A DNA stretch of 64,000 nucleotides. Source: Nonomuraea jabiensis. GTDB taxonomy: Bacteria > Actinomycetota > Actinomycetes > Streptosporangiales > Streptosporangiaceae. The DNA lies in NCBI RefSeq assembly GCF_014204795.1, contig NZ_JACHMB010000001.1, forward strand, positions 8,320,501 to 8,384,500. The letters run 5' to 3'. A program made the translations under genes and the position numbers. The notes under the pieces are model-generated. The model did no database searches and was not told the DNA's origin. It was given only the letters and a program-made list of their open reading frames with translations. Below are positions 18,740 to 26,819 of the stretch, piece after piece. How positions within the stretch are numbered: position 1 is the first letter of the stretch; each line of letters opens with the position of its first letter.

Positions 18740-18829
18740 ATGTTCGACACTACTTCGGGCGCTCACCGCGCCCGCTTCTACTTCTCGGAGGAAACGTGCT
18801 TTTCCGCACCGCGGTCGAGGATGATCTAG
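18740..18829 (+). CDS. candidate 29-residue leader peptide upstream of a GNAT gene
   Basis: A short ORF (MFDTTSGAHRARFYFSEETC..., 29 residues) has a near-perfect AAAGGAGG eight nucleotides before its ATG, better than the site of the gene behind it. It overlaps the start of the acetyltransferase gene by 34 bp in another frame, so ribosomes finishing it would reinitiate at or near GTG 18796. It could be a leader peptide or a translational coupling device. Whether it is translated cannot be known from sequence alone. Confidence 0.4.
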   Translation: MFDTTSGAHRARFYFSEETCFSAPRSRMI

Positions 18830-19731
18830 ACCGCCTGCTCGGCTGCGTCGTAGACGAGTCCATCAGCTGGGCGCATCCCGAACGCCTGCTGTCGTTCCTG
18901 GAGAGCGGCAACTACCGCTACGACCGCATCTGGCTCGCCGTCGCCGACGACGGTGAGATCCTGGCCCGCGCCGTCTGGTGGGGCTTCCCCGACGGCGACA
19001 GCCCCCTCGCGCTCGACTGCCTCTACGTCCACCCGTCGGTGGACGATCGCGTGGGCCTGGCCGCCGAGCTGCTGCGCCGCGCCCACGACGCGTACGGGCA
19101 GGCGATCGAGTACCACGTGTTCGTCACCAACGGCTGGCGCGAGCACCCGAAGGCCGCGGCGGCCATCGCCTGGCGCTGGGAGGCGGCCGGCCGCGCCGGG
19201 CTGACCGAGGAGCTGGAACGGCTCCGGTACGAATGGACGGCCGGGCCCGTCCCCGAGCCGTCGGACCGGCTCGTCTTCCGCGGGGAGGACGACGACGAGG
19301 TGTTCGTGGAGGCGTTCCGCCGGGTGGCCGTCGGGACGCTCGACTTCCACACCCGCCAGGCCCTGGCCACGATGGACCCCCTGGAGCAGGCGCGCGAGGA
19401 CGTCCGCGACAACCGGTCCATGCGGGGCGACCGGTCGTGGTGGCGGCTGGCGTACGACAAGAGCGGGGACCTCGTCGGGGTCGCCCTGCCGTCGGCCAAC
19501 GACGGCGGGCCCGTGGTCGGCTACCTCGGCGTGGTGCCCGAGCACCGGGGCCACGGGTACGTGGACGACCTGCTCGGCGAGATCACCCGCGTCCATGCCG
19601 AGCGCGGGGTCCAGCGGATCGTCGCGGACACCGACTCCGGCAACGTGCCGATGGCCAGGGCGTTCGAACGCGCCGGCTACCGCAACTTCGCCATCAGGCT
19701 CGTCCTGTCGGCGAATCCCGTGAACGCGTGA
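18796..19731 (+). CDS. GNAT-family N-acetyltransferase
   Basis: A 311-residue protein with two GNAT-like halves. The C-terminal one is complete: YLGVVPEHRGHGYVDDLL is the acetyl-CoA-binding motif A and DTDSGNVPMARAFERAGY is the family C-terminal motif. The N-terminal half (IWLAVADDGEILARAVWWG, CLYVHPSVDDRVGL) looks degenerate. GGAGGAAAC precedes the GTG start, itself inside the overlapping small ORF. The acceptor substrate is unknown. Confidence 0.85.
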   Translation: MLFRTAVEDDLDRLLGCVVDESISWAHPERLLSFLESGNYRYDRIWLAVADDGEILARAVWWGFPDGDSPLALDCLYVHPSVDDRVGLAAELLRRAHDAYGQAIEYHVFVTNGWREHPKAAAAIAWRWEAAGRAGLTEELERLRYEWTAGPVPEPSDRLVFRGEDDDEVFVEAFRRVAVGTLDFHTRQALATMDPLEQAREDVRDNRSMRGDRSWWRLAYDKSGDLVGVALPSANDGGPVVGYLGVVPEHRGHGYVDDLLGEITRVHAERGVQRIVADTDSGNVPMARAFERAGYRNFAIRLVLSANPVNA

Positions 19732-19767
19732 TGCGGGCGGGCCGTCGCGTACGCGATCGTCTTTCCT

Positions 19768-20529
19768 ATGACATGGGACATCGACAAGCTCGATCTCGAG
19801 GCGTACCTGGCCAGGATCGGACACGACGGCCCGCTCGCGCCGACATATGAGACGCTGCGCGCGCTGCACCTCGCGCACGTGCGCTCCATTCCCTTCGAGA
19901 ACCTCGACGTGGTCCTCGGCCGGGGCATCGCCATCGACGTGGGCAGCCTCCAGGACAAGCTCGTCACGGGCGGGCGCGGCGGCTACTGCCACGAGCAGAA
20001 CCTGCTGTTCGCCGCCGCGCTCGAACGCCTCGGCTTCGTCCTTACCCGGCACCTGGCCAGGATCCGGCTGGGCCGCCGCCACCTGCCGCGCTCGCACGCC
20101 ACGCTCACCGTCGAGGCGGACGGCCGCACGTGGCTGGCCGACGTGGGCTTCGGCGGGGAGGGGCTGGTGGTGCCGATCGCCTGCGAGGACGGGGCGACGG
20201 CGCGGTCCGGCCCGTGGGAGTGGCGGCTGGGCCGCGACGGCGACTTCTGGGTGCTGCACGCGGGCCCGACTGAGCTGTACGCGTTCCGGCCGGACGAGCC
20301 GCACTATCCCAGCGACTTCGAGGTGGCCAACTTCTACGTCGCCAACAGCCCGCGCTCGCCGTTCGTCCGCCACGTGCTGGCTCAGCGCACGACGGCCGAC
20401 GCCCGCCTCCGCGCCGAGGACCTGGCGGCGGGCACGGCCGCGGAGCTGGCCGAGGGGCTGCGCGAGCGCCTCGGGATCGAGATCACCGAGGAGGACGCCC
20501 GCGAGCTGCTGCCGAGGCTCCGGGACTGA
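19768..20529 (+). CDS. nat: arylamine N-acetyltransferase
   Basis: A 253-residue NAT. The catalytic triad is complete: Cys74 in GGRGGYCHEQN, His110 in LPRSHATL and Asp125 in WLADVGFGG. SIPFENLDVVLGRGI is the conserved N-terminal segment. These enzymes transfer acetyl groups from acetyl-CoA to arylamines or hydrazines, and homologues in natural-product clusters form amides. It lies 36 bp after the GNAT gene and ends 14 bp before the convergent LAL regulator. No biosynthetic partners for an ansamycin-like role are nearby, so a detoxification role is more likely. Confidence 0.93.
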   Translation: MTWDIDKLDLEAYLARIGHDGPLAPTYETLRALHLAHVRSIPFENLDVVLGRGIAIDVGSLQDKLVTGGRGGYCHEQNLLFAAALERLGFVLTRHLARIRLGRRHLPRSHATLTVEADGRTWLADVGFGGEGLVVPIACEDGATARSGPWEWRLGRDGDFWVLHAGPTELYAFRPDEPHYPSDFEVANFYVANSPRSPFVRHVLAQRTTADARLRAEDLAAGTAAELAEGLRERLGIEITEEDARELLPRLRD

Positions 20530-20543
20530 TCGCGCGGGCCGGC

Positions 20544-23468
20544 TCATCGGCCGGGCTCATGCGCGAGCACCTGCCTGGTCAGCTCCACCCGGCTGTTCAC
20601 TCCCAGCTTGGCGAACGCGTGGCGGAGGTGGCTGTCGATCGTGTGCGGCGACAGGAACAGGGCGGCCGCCGCCTCCCGGTTCGTCATGCCCCGGGCGACG
20701 AGCCGGACGACGCGCAGCTCGGAGGCCGTCAGCGCCGCCCACCCCTGCCCGGTCACCTCTCGCCGCGCCCTGCCCGCCGCGGCCCCGCACGACCGGTAGA
20801 CCTCCAGGGCCTCCTCCCGCCGCCCCGCGTCCTCCAGGGCCGCCGCCAGCCCGAGCGGCCGCGGGGCGTTCCGGTACAGCTCGACGGCCTCCTCCAGCCT
20901 GCCCTCCGCATGCGCGAGCCCGGCCGCCAGGGACGTGACGCCGGGGTTGCGGCGGGCGAGGTCCCGCGCGCACGCGACCACCCGCGGATCCCTCCGCCAC
21001 CGCGCCGCCGTCCACGGCTCCTGAACGATCAGGTACGCCAGCGCCCCGCCGAAGGACGGGCCCTCCTGCGGGGCGCCACCCGGGCCGGTCGCCCAGCCGA
21101 AGGGCGGGCCTTGCCGCGGGGCGCCGCCCGGGGCCGTCGCCTCGTCGAGGAGCTCGCGCCGCCACCGCAGCTCCTCGGCCACCAGGCCGGGCCCATCCCC
21201 GGCCAGCTCGCGGCCCCGGTCCAGGTATTCACGCGCCGCCTGCGTCTCGTCCCGCAGGAGCGCCACATGGCCGAGCACGCCGAGCAGCGCCGGGGCCAGC
21301 GCCATCGCCGAGAGCTGCCCGGCCACCCGCAGCCCCGCCTCGGCCTCGGCCGCCGCGTCGTCGAGCCGCCCCCGGGCCAGCAGCAGCTCGGACCTGAACC
21401 GGTGCAGCAGCGGCAGCGCCCACGCCGTGCCCAGCCGTCCGGCCTCCCGTTCGACCACGGCGTACAGGCTCTCGGCCTCCTCGAACCGGTCCAGCGCCAC
21501 CATCGCCGCGCCCAGCCACAACCGCGGATGCCGGTGGGCCGCCTCGCCGCCCGCCGCGTCGGCCAGCTCCACCGACCGTTCGGCGTGCCGCAGCGCGCCG
21601 TCGAGGTCGCCCCGGAACAGCGCCACGGTGGATCGCGCCTGCAACCCCACCACCTGCGCGAACACCTCGCCCTCCGCGACCGCGCCGGCCGCCGCCTCCG
21701 CGGCCGCGTCGACCTCGCCCGTCATCATCAGCGCGTGGGCCCGTACGGCCAGCAGCCGCGCCCGCTCCCGCCCCGGCACGCCCGACCGGCCCAGCACCCG
21801 GCCGGTCCGCCGGATGACGCCCCGGTCGTCGCCGAGGTGCTTGAGCGCCTCGGCCAGTCCGAGCGCGACCTGCGCCTCCTCGGCCGCCGTGAGCGGGACG
21901 CCGAGGCCGTCGGCGAGCTCCCTGGCCTCACCCAGCCGCCCCGCCGAAGCCAGCAACCGCACGGCCCCCGCCACCAGCGGCGCGGTGCTGTGCTCGGTGT
22001 CGCGGGGGCGGGCCAGTTCGAGGGCGCGCAGCATCAGGTCGGCGGCGGCCGAGGGGGCGGCGGCCGTCATCTCCTCGGCCGCCGCCCGCAGCTCCCGGAT
22101 CGCCGCCGCGTCCCCCGGCCGGGCGCCGTGCCTCAGGTGCTCGGCCAGCTCGGCGGGCGGCCGGCCTTCGGCCCGCAGCACGGACGCCGCCTCCCGGTGC
22201 AGCGCCGTCCTGATGGGCGCCCCGAGCCCGCCGTAGACGGCCTCCCGGATGAGGTCGTGCCGGAACGCCAGCCGATCCCCCTCACCGACGAGCGCGCCCG
22301 CCCCCACGGCCTCCTCCACGCGCCCGAACAGCGCCCCCGCCGGCACCCCCAGCACCCCCGCCGCCTCGTGCACCGAGAACGGCCGCCGCAGCACGGAGGC
22401 CGCCTCCAGCAGCCGCCGCGCCTCGGCGGACAGGTCGCGCAGCCGCCTCTCGACCGCCGCCACGAACCCAGCGGGCAACTCCACCCCGCCACCTGCCGCA
22501 CCCACGACCGGGTCCGCGCCGCCGGCCGCTTCCACGACCGGGTCCGCGCGGCCCGCCACGCCCACGGCCGGTTTTACGCCGCCCGCCACGACCTCGGCCA
22601 CGCCGCCGCGCACAGAAATCCGGCCCTCGGCGCGCAGCCCCGTCAGCACCTCCTCCAGCAGGAACGGGTTGCCGCCGCTGCCGCGTACCAGCTCCAGCAC
22701 CGACGGGCCGGGCGCGGCGCCGAGCAGGCGCGCGCCCAGTTCGGCCGCCTCCTCCGGGCCGAGCGGAGACAGCGGCACGCGCCGGGCGCCCTCCTCGATG
22801 AGCCGGTCGATCGCCTCCTGCTCGGGCAGCGGCCGCCGGCCCAGCAGCCACACCACGGGGGACCCGGCCAGCCCCGGGACGAGCTGCCGCAGCGCCAGGC
22901 AGGTCAGCTCGTCCGCCCATTGCACGTCGTCCAGGACGATCGCCAGCGGCCGGGAGCGGGTGAAGCGCTCGACCGCCTCGCCGACCCGCTCGATCACCCG
23001 GAACCCGCCGCCCCCAAGCCCCGCGTCCCCGAGCCCCGCGTCCCCGAACCCCGCGTCCCCGAACCCCGCGCCCAGCGGTCCGTCACCGGAGGTGAGCGCG
23101 CGCAGCAGGGTGGACAGGGGAGCCACCCGGTCCAGCTCGGTGGCGCGGCCGAGCACCACCGCCGTCCCGCGCGCCCGCGCCCGCGCCGCGGCCTCCTCCA
23201 GCAGGCGGCTCTTGCCGATGCCCGCCGGCCCCTCCACCACCACGCACCCCGACCCCGCCGCCAGCACCCCGCCGACGACCCCGAATGCGTCCGCCCTGCC
23301 CACCAGCTCCCGGCCGACGCCCGCGAGCGCGTCCGGCCTGCCCGCCAAGTCCCCGCCGACGCCCGCGAGCGCGTCCGGCCTGCCCGCCAAGTCCCCGCCG
23401 ACGCCCCCGGGTGCGTCCGCCCTGCCCGCTAGTTCCCCGCCTGCCGACGTCACGTCAGGGAGTCCCAC
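20544..23468 (-). CDS. LAL-type LuxR transcriptional regulator with AAA/STAND ATPase
   Basis: A ~974-residue regulator. Walker A is EGPAGIGKS (80-87) and Walker B IVLDDVQWAD near 180; a long helical/TPR-like middle follows; the C-terminus carries a LuxR HTH (LTASELRVVRLVARGMTNREAAAAL in parts, then SPHTIDSHLRHAFAKLGV). LALs usually activate secondary metabolism or catabolism in response to a ligand. The N-terminus is unusual: the family's opening motif (ELVGRADAFG) is preceded by three further 14-residue copies. Two more internal repeat tracts exist. GTG 23468 is assumed; it overlaps the nucleotidyltransferase gene by 19 bp, and a start nearer the last copy is possible. Confidence 0.9.
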   Translation of the reverse strand: MGLPDVTSAGGELAGRADAPGGVGGDLAGRPDALAGVGGDLAGRPDALAGVGRELVGRADAFGVVGGVLAAGSGCVVVEGPAGIGKSRLLEEAAARARARGTAVVLGRATELDRVAPLSTLLRALTSGDGPLGAGFGDAGFGDAGLGDAGLGGGGFRVIERVGEAVERFTRSRPLAIVLDDVQWADELTCLALRQLVPGLAGSPVVWLLGRRPLPEQEAIDRLIEEGARRVPLSPLGPEEAAELGARLLGAAPGPSVLELVRGSGGNPFLLEEVLTGLRAEGRISVRGGVAEVVAGGVKPAVGVAGRADPVVEAAGGADPVVGAAGGGVELPAGFVAAVERRLRDLSAEARRLLEAASVLRRPFSVHEAAGVLGVPAGALFGRVEEAVGAGALVGEGDRLAFRHDLIREAVYGGLGAPIRTALHREAASVLRAEGRPPAELAEHLRHGARPGDAAAIRELRAAAEEMTAAAPSAAADLMLRALELARPRDTEHSTAPLVAGAVRLLASAGRLGEARELADGLGVPLTAAEEAQVALGLAEALKHLGDDRGVIRRTGRVLGRSGVPGRERARLLAVRAHALMMTGEVDAAAEAAAGAVAEGEVFAQVVGLQARSTVALFRGDLDGALRHAERSVELADAAGGEAAHRHPRLWLGAAMVALDRFEEAESLYAVVEREAGRLGTAWALPLLHRFRSELLLARGRLDDAAAEAEAGLRVAGQLSAMALAPALLGVLGHVALLRDETQAAREYLDRGRELAGDGPGLVAEELRWRRELLDEATAPGGAPRQGPPFGWATGPGGAPQEGPSFGGALAYLIVQEPWTAARWRRDPRVVACARDLARRNPGVTSLAAGLAHAEGRLEEAVELYRNAPRPLGLAAALEDAGRREEALEVYRSCGAAAGRARREVTGQGWAALTASELRVVRLVARGMTNREAAAALFLSPHTIDSHLRHAFAKLGVNSRVELTRQVLAHEPGR
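22490..22595 (-). repeat. 30-bp tandem repeat inside the LAL regulator gene
   Basis: ACGACCGGGTCCGCG recurs at 22504 and 22534, with a diverged copy at 22564; period 30 bp (10 codons). It encodes VAGRADPVVE-like units between the ATPase and helical regions, in frame, so it lengthens a linker without breaking the protein. Confidence 0.75.
23010..23069 (-). repeat. 15-bp tandem repeat inside the LAL regulator gene
   Basis: Four 15-bp units encoding GDAGF/GDAGL (residues ~134-153) in the region after the Walker A strand. The repeat is in frame and probably a flexible loop. Confidence 0.8.
23268..23435 (-). repeat. 42-bp tandem repeat at the N-terminus of the LAL regulator
   Basis: Four 14-residue units: ELAGRADAPGGVGG, DLAGRPDALAGVGG, DLAGRPDALAGVGR and ELVGRADAFGVVGG. 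The last is the normal LAL opening motif before the P-loop. The two central copies are almost identical at the DNA level, so the expansion looks recent. Confidence 0.85.
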
Positions 23469-24199
23469 CCGCGCACCCGCGCCCGCACCACCAGGTCGTG
23501 CAGTGCCGCCTCCGCCGTGGCCCGCTCGGGCAGGGCGGAGGAGTCACGCGCCGCCTCCAGCGCCGCAGTCATCCGCTCCACGTCCGCCTCCAGGCCGAGG
23601 GTGGAGGGCGCGCGCCCGTGCTCGGCCTCCGCCTTGGCCGCGACCAGGTCCGGCAGGTACGCCGGCCCGTACGCGTACAGGCGCGTCAGGTCCGCCTCCA
23701 GCTCGCCGGTCCGCATGAGGTGCGTCCCGGTGGCCAGCACGCGGAAGGTGTAGAGCAGCGGCTTGAGCTCCAGCCGCTTGGCGAACAGCCGCCACTGCGT
23801 CCGCGCGAACCCCAGGTAGTGGTGGGCGTGGTGCCGCGTCAGGCAGCCCGGGGCCAGCGCCACCAGCTCCTCGTGCACCGGCGACGACGTCACGACCAGC
23901 GGCGACAGCAGCTGCTCCAGCACATAGCCGTTGCGCCCCAGCAGTAACCGGCAGAACTTGGCCAGGTCGTGCGTCACCAGGTCGACCTCGACGCCGTCGC
24001 GCGTCCACATCCGCTCCAGTGTCTGCGGCCCGTGCCGCAGCCCCGCCACCTCCTCCACCGGCAGCACGTGCACGCCGCGCAGGTCCACGTCCGAGTCCAT
24101 CGAGGGGAACCCGTACAGGTGCGCCCCGCTCACCGTCGAGAACACCAGCGGGTACGGCTGCTCGCCGGGGATCTCGGGCAGCCATCCGGGCAGCTTCAC
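23450..24199 (-). CDS. predicted nucleotidyltransferase (pol-beta superfamily), second of a pair
   Basis: A 249-residue protein with the nucleotidyltransferase signature GAHLYGFPSMDSDVDLRGV: Gly, then the metal-binding Asp-x-Asp (DSDVD) of the polymerase-beta superfamily. The rest is mainly helical (HHAHHYLGFARTQWRLFAKRLELKPLLYTFRVL in parts). It belongs with COG3541-like predicted nucleotidyltransferases, whose target (nucleic acid, protein or small molecule) is unknown. The GTG overlaps the stop of the first family member as GTGA (24196-24199). A rare TTA codon occurs at 23945-23947. It runs 19 bp into the LAL gene. Confidence 0.85.
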   Translation of the reverse strand: MKLPGWLPEIPGEQPYPLVFSTVSGAHLYGFPSMDSDVDLRGVHVLPVEEVAGLRHGPQTLERMWTRDGVEVDLVTHDLAKFCRLLLGRNGYVLEQLLSPLVVTSSPVHEELVALAPGCLTRHHAHHYLGFARTQWRLFAKRLELKPLLYTFRVLATGTHLMRTGELEADLTRLYAYGPAYLPDLVAAKAEAEHGRAPSTLGLEADVERMTAALEAARDSSALPERATAEAALHDLVVRARVRGWDSLT

Positions 24200-24852
24200 A
24201 GGTGCTCCTTCCGCACGCCGACCAGGAACTCCTCCACCCGCTCGCGGTCCGGCCGTCCGGGCAGCACGCTGCCGGCCGTGTCCACCTCGGCGGCCAGCTC
24301 GGCCCGCCAGGCGTCCACCGCCGCCCACGGCACCTCGCCGCGCCGGATCGCCAGCAGCCGGTCCCGATAGGGTCCCACCTGGACCAGGGGTTCGCCGTGG
24401 CGGATCAGGTGCAGGCCGCTGAGCAGCAGCCGGATCATGTGCATGGCCTGCTTCCACTTGGGCGCGTCCGGGTCGAGCCGGCGGAACTGCGAGTCGGCGT
24501 ACCCGGCGAACGACTGCCGCGCCCGTTCCGAAAGGAAGGCCCGGCGCAGCTCGCGCAGCCGCCGCCCGGCAGGCGTGATCGCCTCCACCATGGGGGACCA
24601 CAGGCACTCCAGCGCGGTGGGGTTCGCCTCGAGGGCGAGGACGCAGAAACGCTCCACCTCCCACGAGAACTGCTCGGGCAGCGGCCCGTCCCGGTGCGTC
24701 GCCGGTTTCTCCAGCCGCCAGAACGCGGCCGTCGGCGCCACGAAGACGCCCCGCCGGTCGGTGTCGGAGGCTTCCGTCTCGAGCCCGTACGCCCTCGACC
24801 CCATGACGACAGTAAGGATCATGTCATCGGTCACCCGGATATCTTGCGCCAT
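24196..24852 (-). CDS. predicted nucleotidyltransferase (pol-beta superfamily), first of a pair
   Basis: A 218-residue relative of the next gene: GSRAYGLETEASDTDRRGV contains the GSRAYG and DTD metal site. The helical C-terminal half includes WKQAMHMIRLLLSGLHLIRHGE. ATG 24852 is assumed; a start at the internal ATG before ILTVVMGSRAYG would also keep the domain. No clear ribosome-binding site. It is divergent from the CoA-synthetase gene with only 27 bp between starts, so promoters must overlap. Coupling of two paralogs suggests a heterodimer. Confidence 0.85.
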   Translation of the reverse strand: MAQDIRVTDDMILTVVMGSRAYGLETEASDTDRRGVFVAPTAAFWRLEKPATHRDGPLPEQFSWEVERFCVLALEANPTALECLWSPMVEAITPAGRRLRELRRAFLSERARQSFAGYADSQFRRLDPDAPKWKQAMHMIRLLLSGLHLIRHGEPLVQVGPYRDRLLAIRRGEVPWAAVDAWRAELAAEVDTAGSVLPGRPDRERVEEFLVGVRKEHL

Positions 24853-24879
24853 GGGCCCGGGGACTGGTCTGATCGATAA

Positions 24880-26745
24880 GTGAGCGGTTATGACGAGGCT
24901 TACCGGCGCAGCATCGGGCGACCCGACGAGTTCTGGTCCGAGGCGGCACAGGGGATCTCCTGGGACGTGGCTCCGGCGACCGTGACGGCCGGCGGCCGGT
25001 GGTTCCCCGACGGGCGGCTCAACACCTGCTTCAACGCGGTCGACCGGCACGTGGCGGCCGGGCGCGGCGACCAGGCGGCGCTCATCCACGACAGCCCGGT
25101 GACCGGGGCGGCCCGCACGTACACCTACGCCGAGCTGCTCGACCAGGTGGCCAGGACGGCCGGCCTGCTGCGCGACCTCGGCGTGACGGCGGGCGACACC
25201 GTGGTGATCTACATGCCGATGGTGCCGGAGGCCGTGGTCGCGATGCTGGCCTGCGCGCGGCTCGGGGCGGTGCACTCGGTGGTGTTCGGCGGGTTCGCGG
25301 CCAGGGAGCTGGCCGTGCGGATCGACCACGCCAGGCCCAAGGTGGTGCTCTCGGCGTCCTGCGGCATCGAGCCGTCGCGGGTGGTGGCGTACAAGCCGCT
25401 GCTGGACGCCGCGCTGGAGCAGGCCGAGCACCGGCCCGCCAGGTGCGTCGTCCTGCAGCGGCCGCAGGCCGTGGCCGAGCTCGACGAGGGCCGCGACCTC
25501 GACTGGGCGCGGGCGGTGCGCGACGCCGAGCCGGCCGGCTGCGTCAGCGTGGCCGCCACCGACCCGCTCTACATCCTCTACACCTCGGGCACCACCGGCC
25601 TGCCCAAGGGCGTGGTGCGCGACAACGGCGGGCACGCGGTCGCGCTGCACTGGAGCATGTCCCACGTGTACGGCGCCGCCCCGGGCGAGGTCTACTGGGC
25701 GGCCTCCGACGTGGGCTGGGTGGTCGGGCACTCCTACATCGTGTACGGTCCGCTGCTGGCCGGCTGCACGAGCGTGCTGTACGAGGGCAAACCGGTCGGC
25801 ACCCCCGACCCGGGCGCGTTCTGGCGGGTGGTGTCCACGTACGGGGTGCGCACGCTGTTCACGGCGCCGACCGCGATCAGGGCCATCAAGAAAGAGGATC
25901 CATCCGGCATTTTCGCGAAAAAGTGGGACCTGTCGGGGCTGCGTTACCTCTTCCTCGCCGGCGAACGCCTCGACCCCGACACCTACCACTGGGCCTCCGA
26001 CCTGCTCGGCATCCCCGTCATCGACCACTGGTGGCAGACCGAGACCGGCTGGCCCATCGCCGCCAACTGCGTCGGCATCGAGCCGCTGCCGCTCAAGCCC
26101 GGCTCGCCCACCAAGCCCGTCCCCGGCTGGGACGTGCGCATCCTCGGCCCCGACGGCGAGGAGTGCCCGCCGGGCGTGGACGGCGCCGTCACGGTCAAGC
26201 TGCCGCTCCCGCCCGGCGCGCTGCCCACCCTCTACCGCGACGAGGCCCGCTTCACCCGCTCCTACCTGGAGCGCTACCCCGGCCACTACCTCACCGGCGA
26301 CGGCGGCCACGTGGACGCCGACGGCTACCTCTACGTCATGGGCCGCATCGACGACGTCATCAACGTCGCCGGGCACCGCCTGTCGACCGGCGCGATGGAG
26401 GAGGTCATCGCCGCCCACCCCGACGTGGCCGAGTGCGCGGTGATCGGCGTGGCCGACGAGCTGAAGGGCCAGCTCCCCGTCGGGTTCGTGGTGCTGAAGG
26501 CGGGCGCCGAGCGGGACCCGGCCGAGATCGAGCGCGAGCTGACCGCCCTGGTGCGCGAGCGCATCGGCCCCGTCGCCGCCTTCCGCCGCGCCGTCGTGGT
26601 GGGCCGGCTGCCGAAGACGCGTTCGGGCAAGATCCTGCGCGCGACCATGCGGGACATCGCCGACGGCAACCCGTACACCACGCCCTCCACGATCGAGGAT
26701 CCCGCGGCGCTGCCGGAGATCGAGGAGGCCGTGAAGCGAACATGA
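24880..26745 (+). CDS. prpE: propionyl-CoA/acetyl-CoA synthetase (PrpE-like)
   Basis: A 621-residue ANL-family acyl-CoA synthetase. ATP-binding motif A3 is LYILYTSGTTGLPKG, the next core is HWWQTETGWPI, and the catalytic lysine lies in LPKTRSGKILR, where acetylation control usually acts. SYIVYGPLLAGCTSVLYEGKP in short form (VYGPLLAGC, VLYEGKPVGTPD) is typical of propionyl-CoA synthetases rather than AcsA. It activates propionate (or acetate) with ATP and CoA, feeding methylmalonyl-CoA or polyketide precursor pools. GTG start at 24880. Confidence 0.9.
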   Translation: MSGYDEAYRRSIGRPDEFWSEAAQGISWDVAPATVTAGGRWFPDGRLNTCFNAVDRHVAAGRGDQAALIHDSPVTGAARTYTYAELLDQVARTAGLLRDLGVTAGDTVVIYMPMVPEAVVAMLACARLGAVHSVVFGGFAARELAVRIDHARPKVVLSASCGIEPSRVVAYKPLLDAALEQAEHRPARCVVLQRPQAVAELDEGRDLDWARAVRDAEPAGCVSVAATDPLYILYTSGTTGLPKGVVRDNGGHAVALHWSMSHVYGAAPGEVYWAASDVGWVVGHSYIVYGPLLAGCTSVLYEGKPVGTPDPGAFWRVVSTYGVRTLFTAPTAIRAIKKEDPSGIFAKKWDLSGLRYLFLAGERLDPDTYHWASDLLGIPVIDHWWQTETGWPIAANCVGIEPLPLKPGSPTKPVPGWDVRILGPDGEECPPGVDGAVTVKLPLPPGALPTLYRDEARFTRSYLERYPGHYLTGDGGHVDADGYLYVMGRIDDVINVAGHRLSTGAMEEVIAAHPDVAECAVIGVADELKGQLPVGFVVLKAGAERDPAEIERELTALVRERIGPVAAFRRAVVVGRLPKTRSGKILRATMRDIADGNPYTTPSTIEDPAALPEIEEAVKRT

Positions 26746-26819
26746 CGGCCCGGTAACTTCCGCCGAAAGACCCGGTCGTACAGCGCATGATGGGACTCCC
26801 AGTCCCCGGGAGAAGGTAC

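Noticed and set aside
26787..26819. earlier start of the NACHT gene
   Set aside because: No ribosome-binding site; GGGAGAAGG fits the ATG at 26820.
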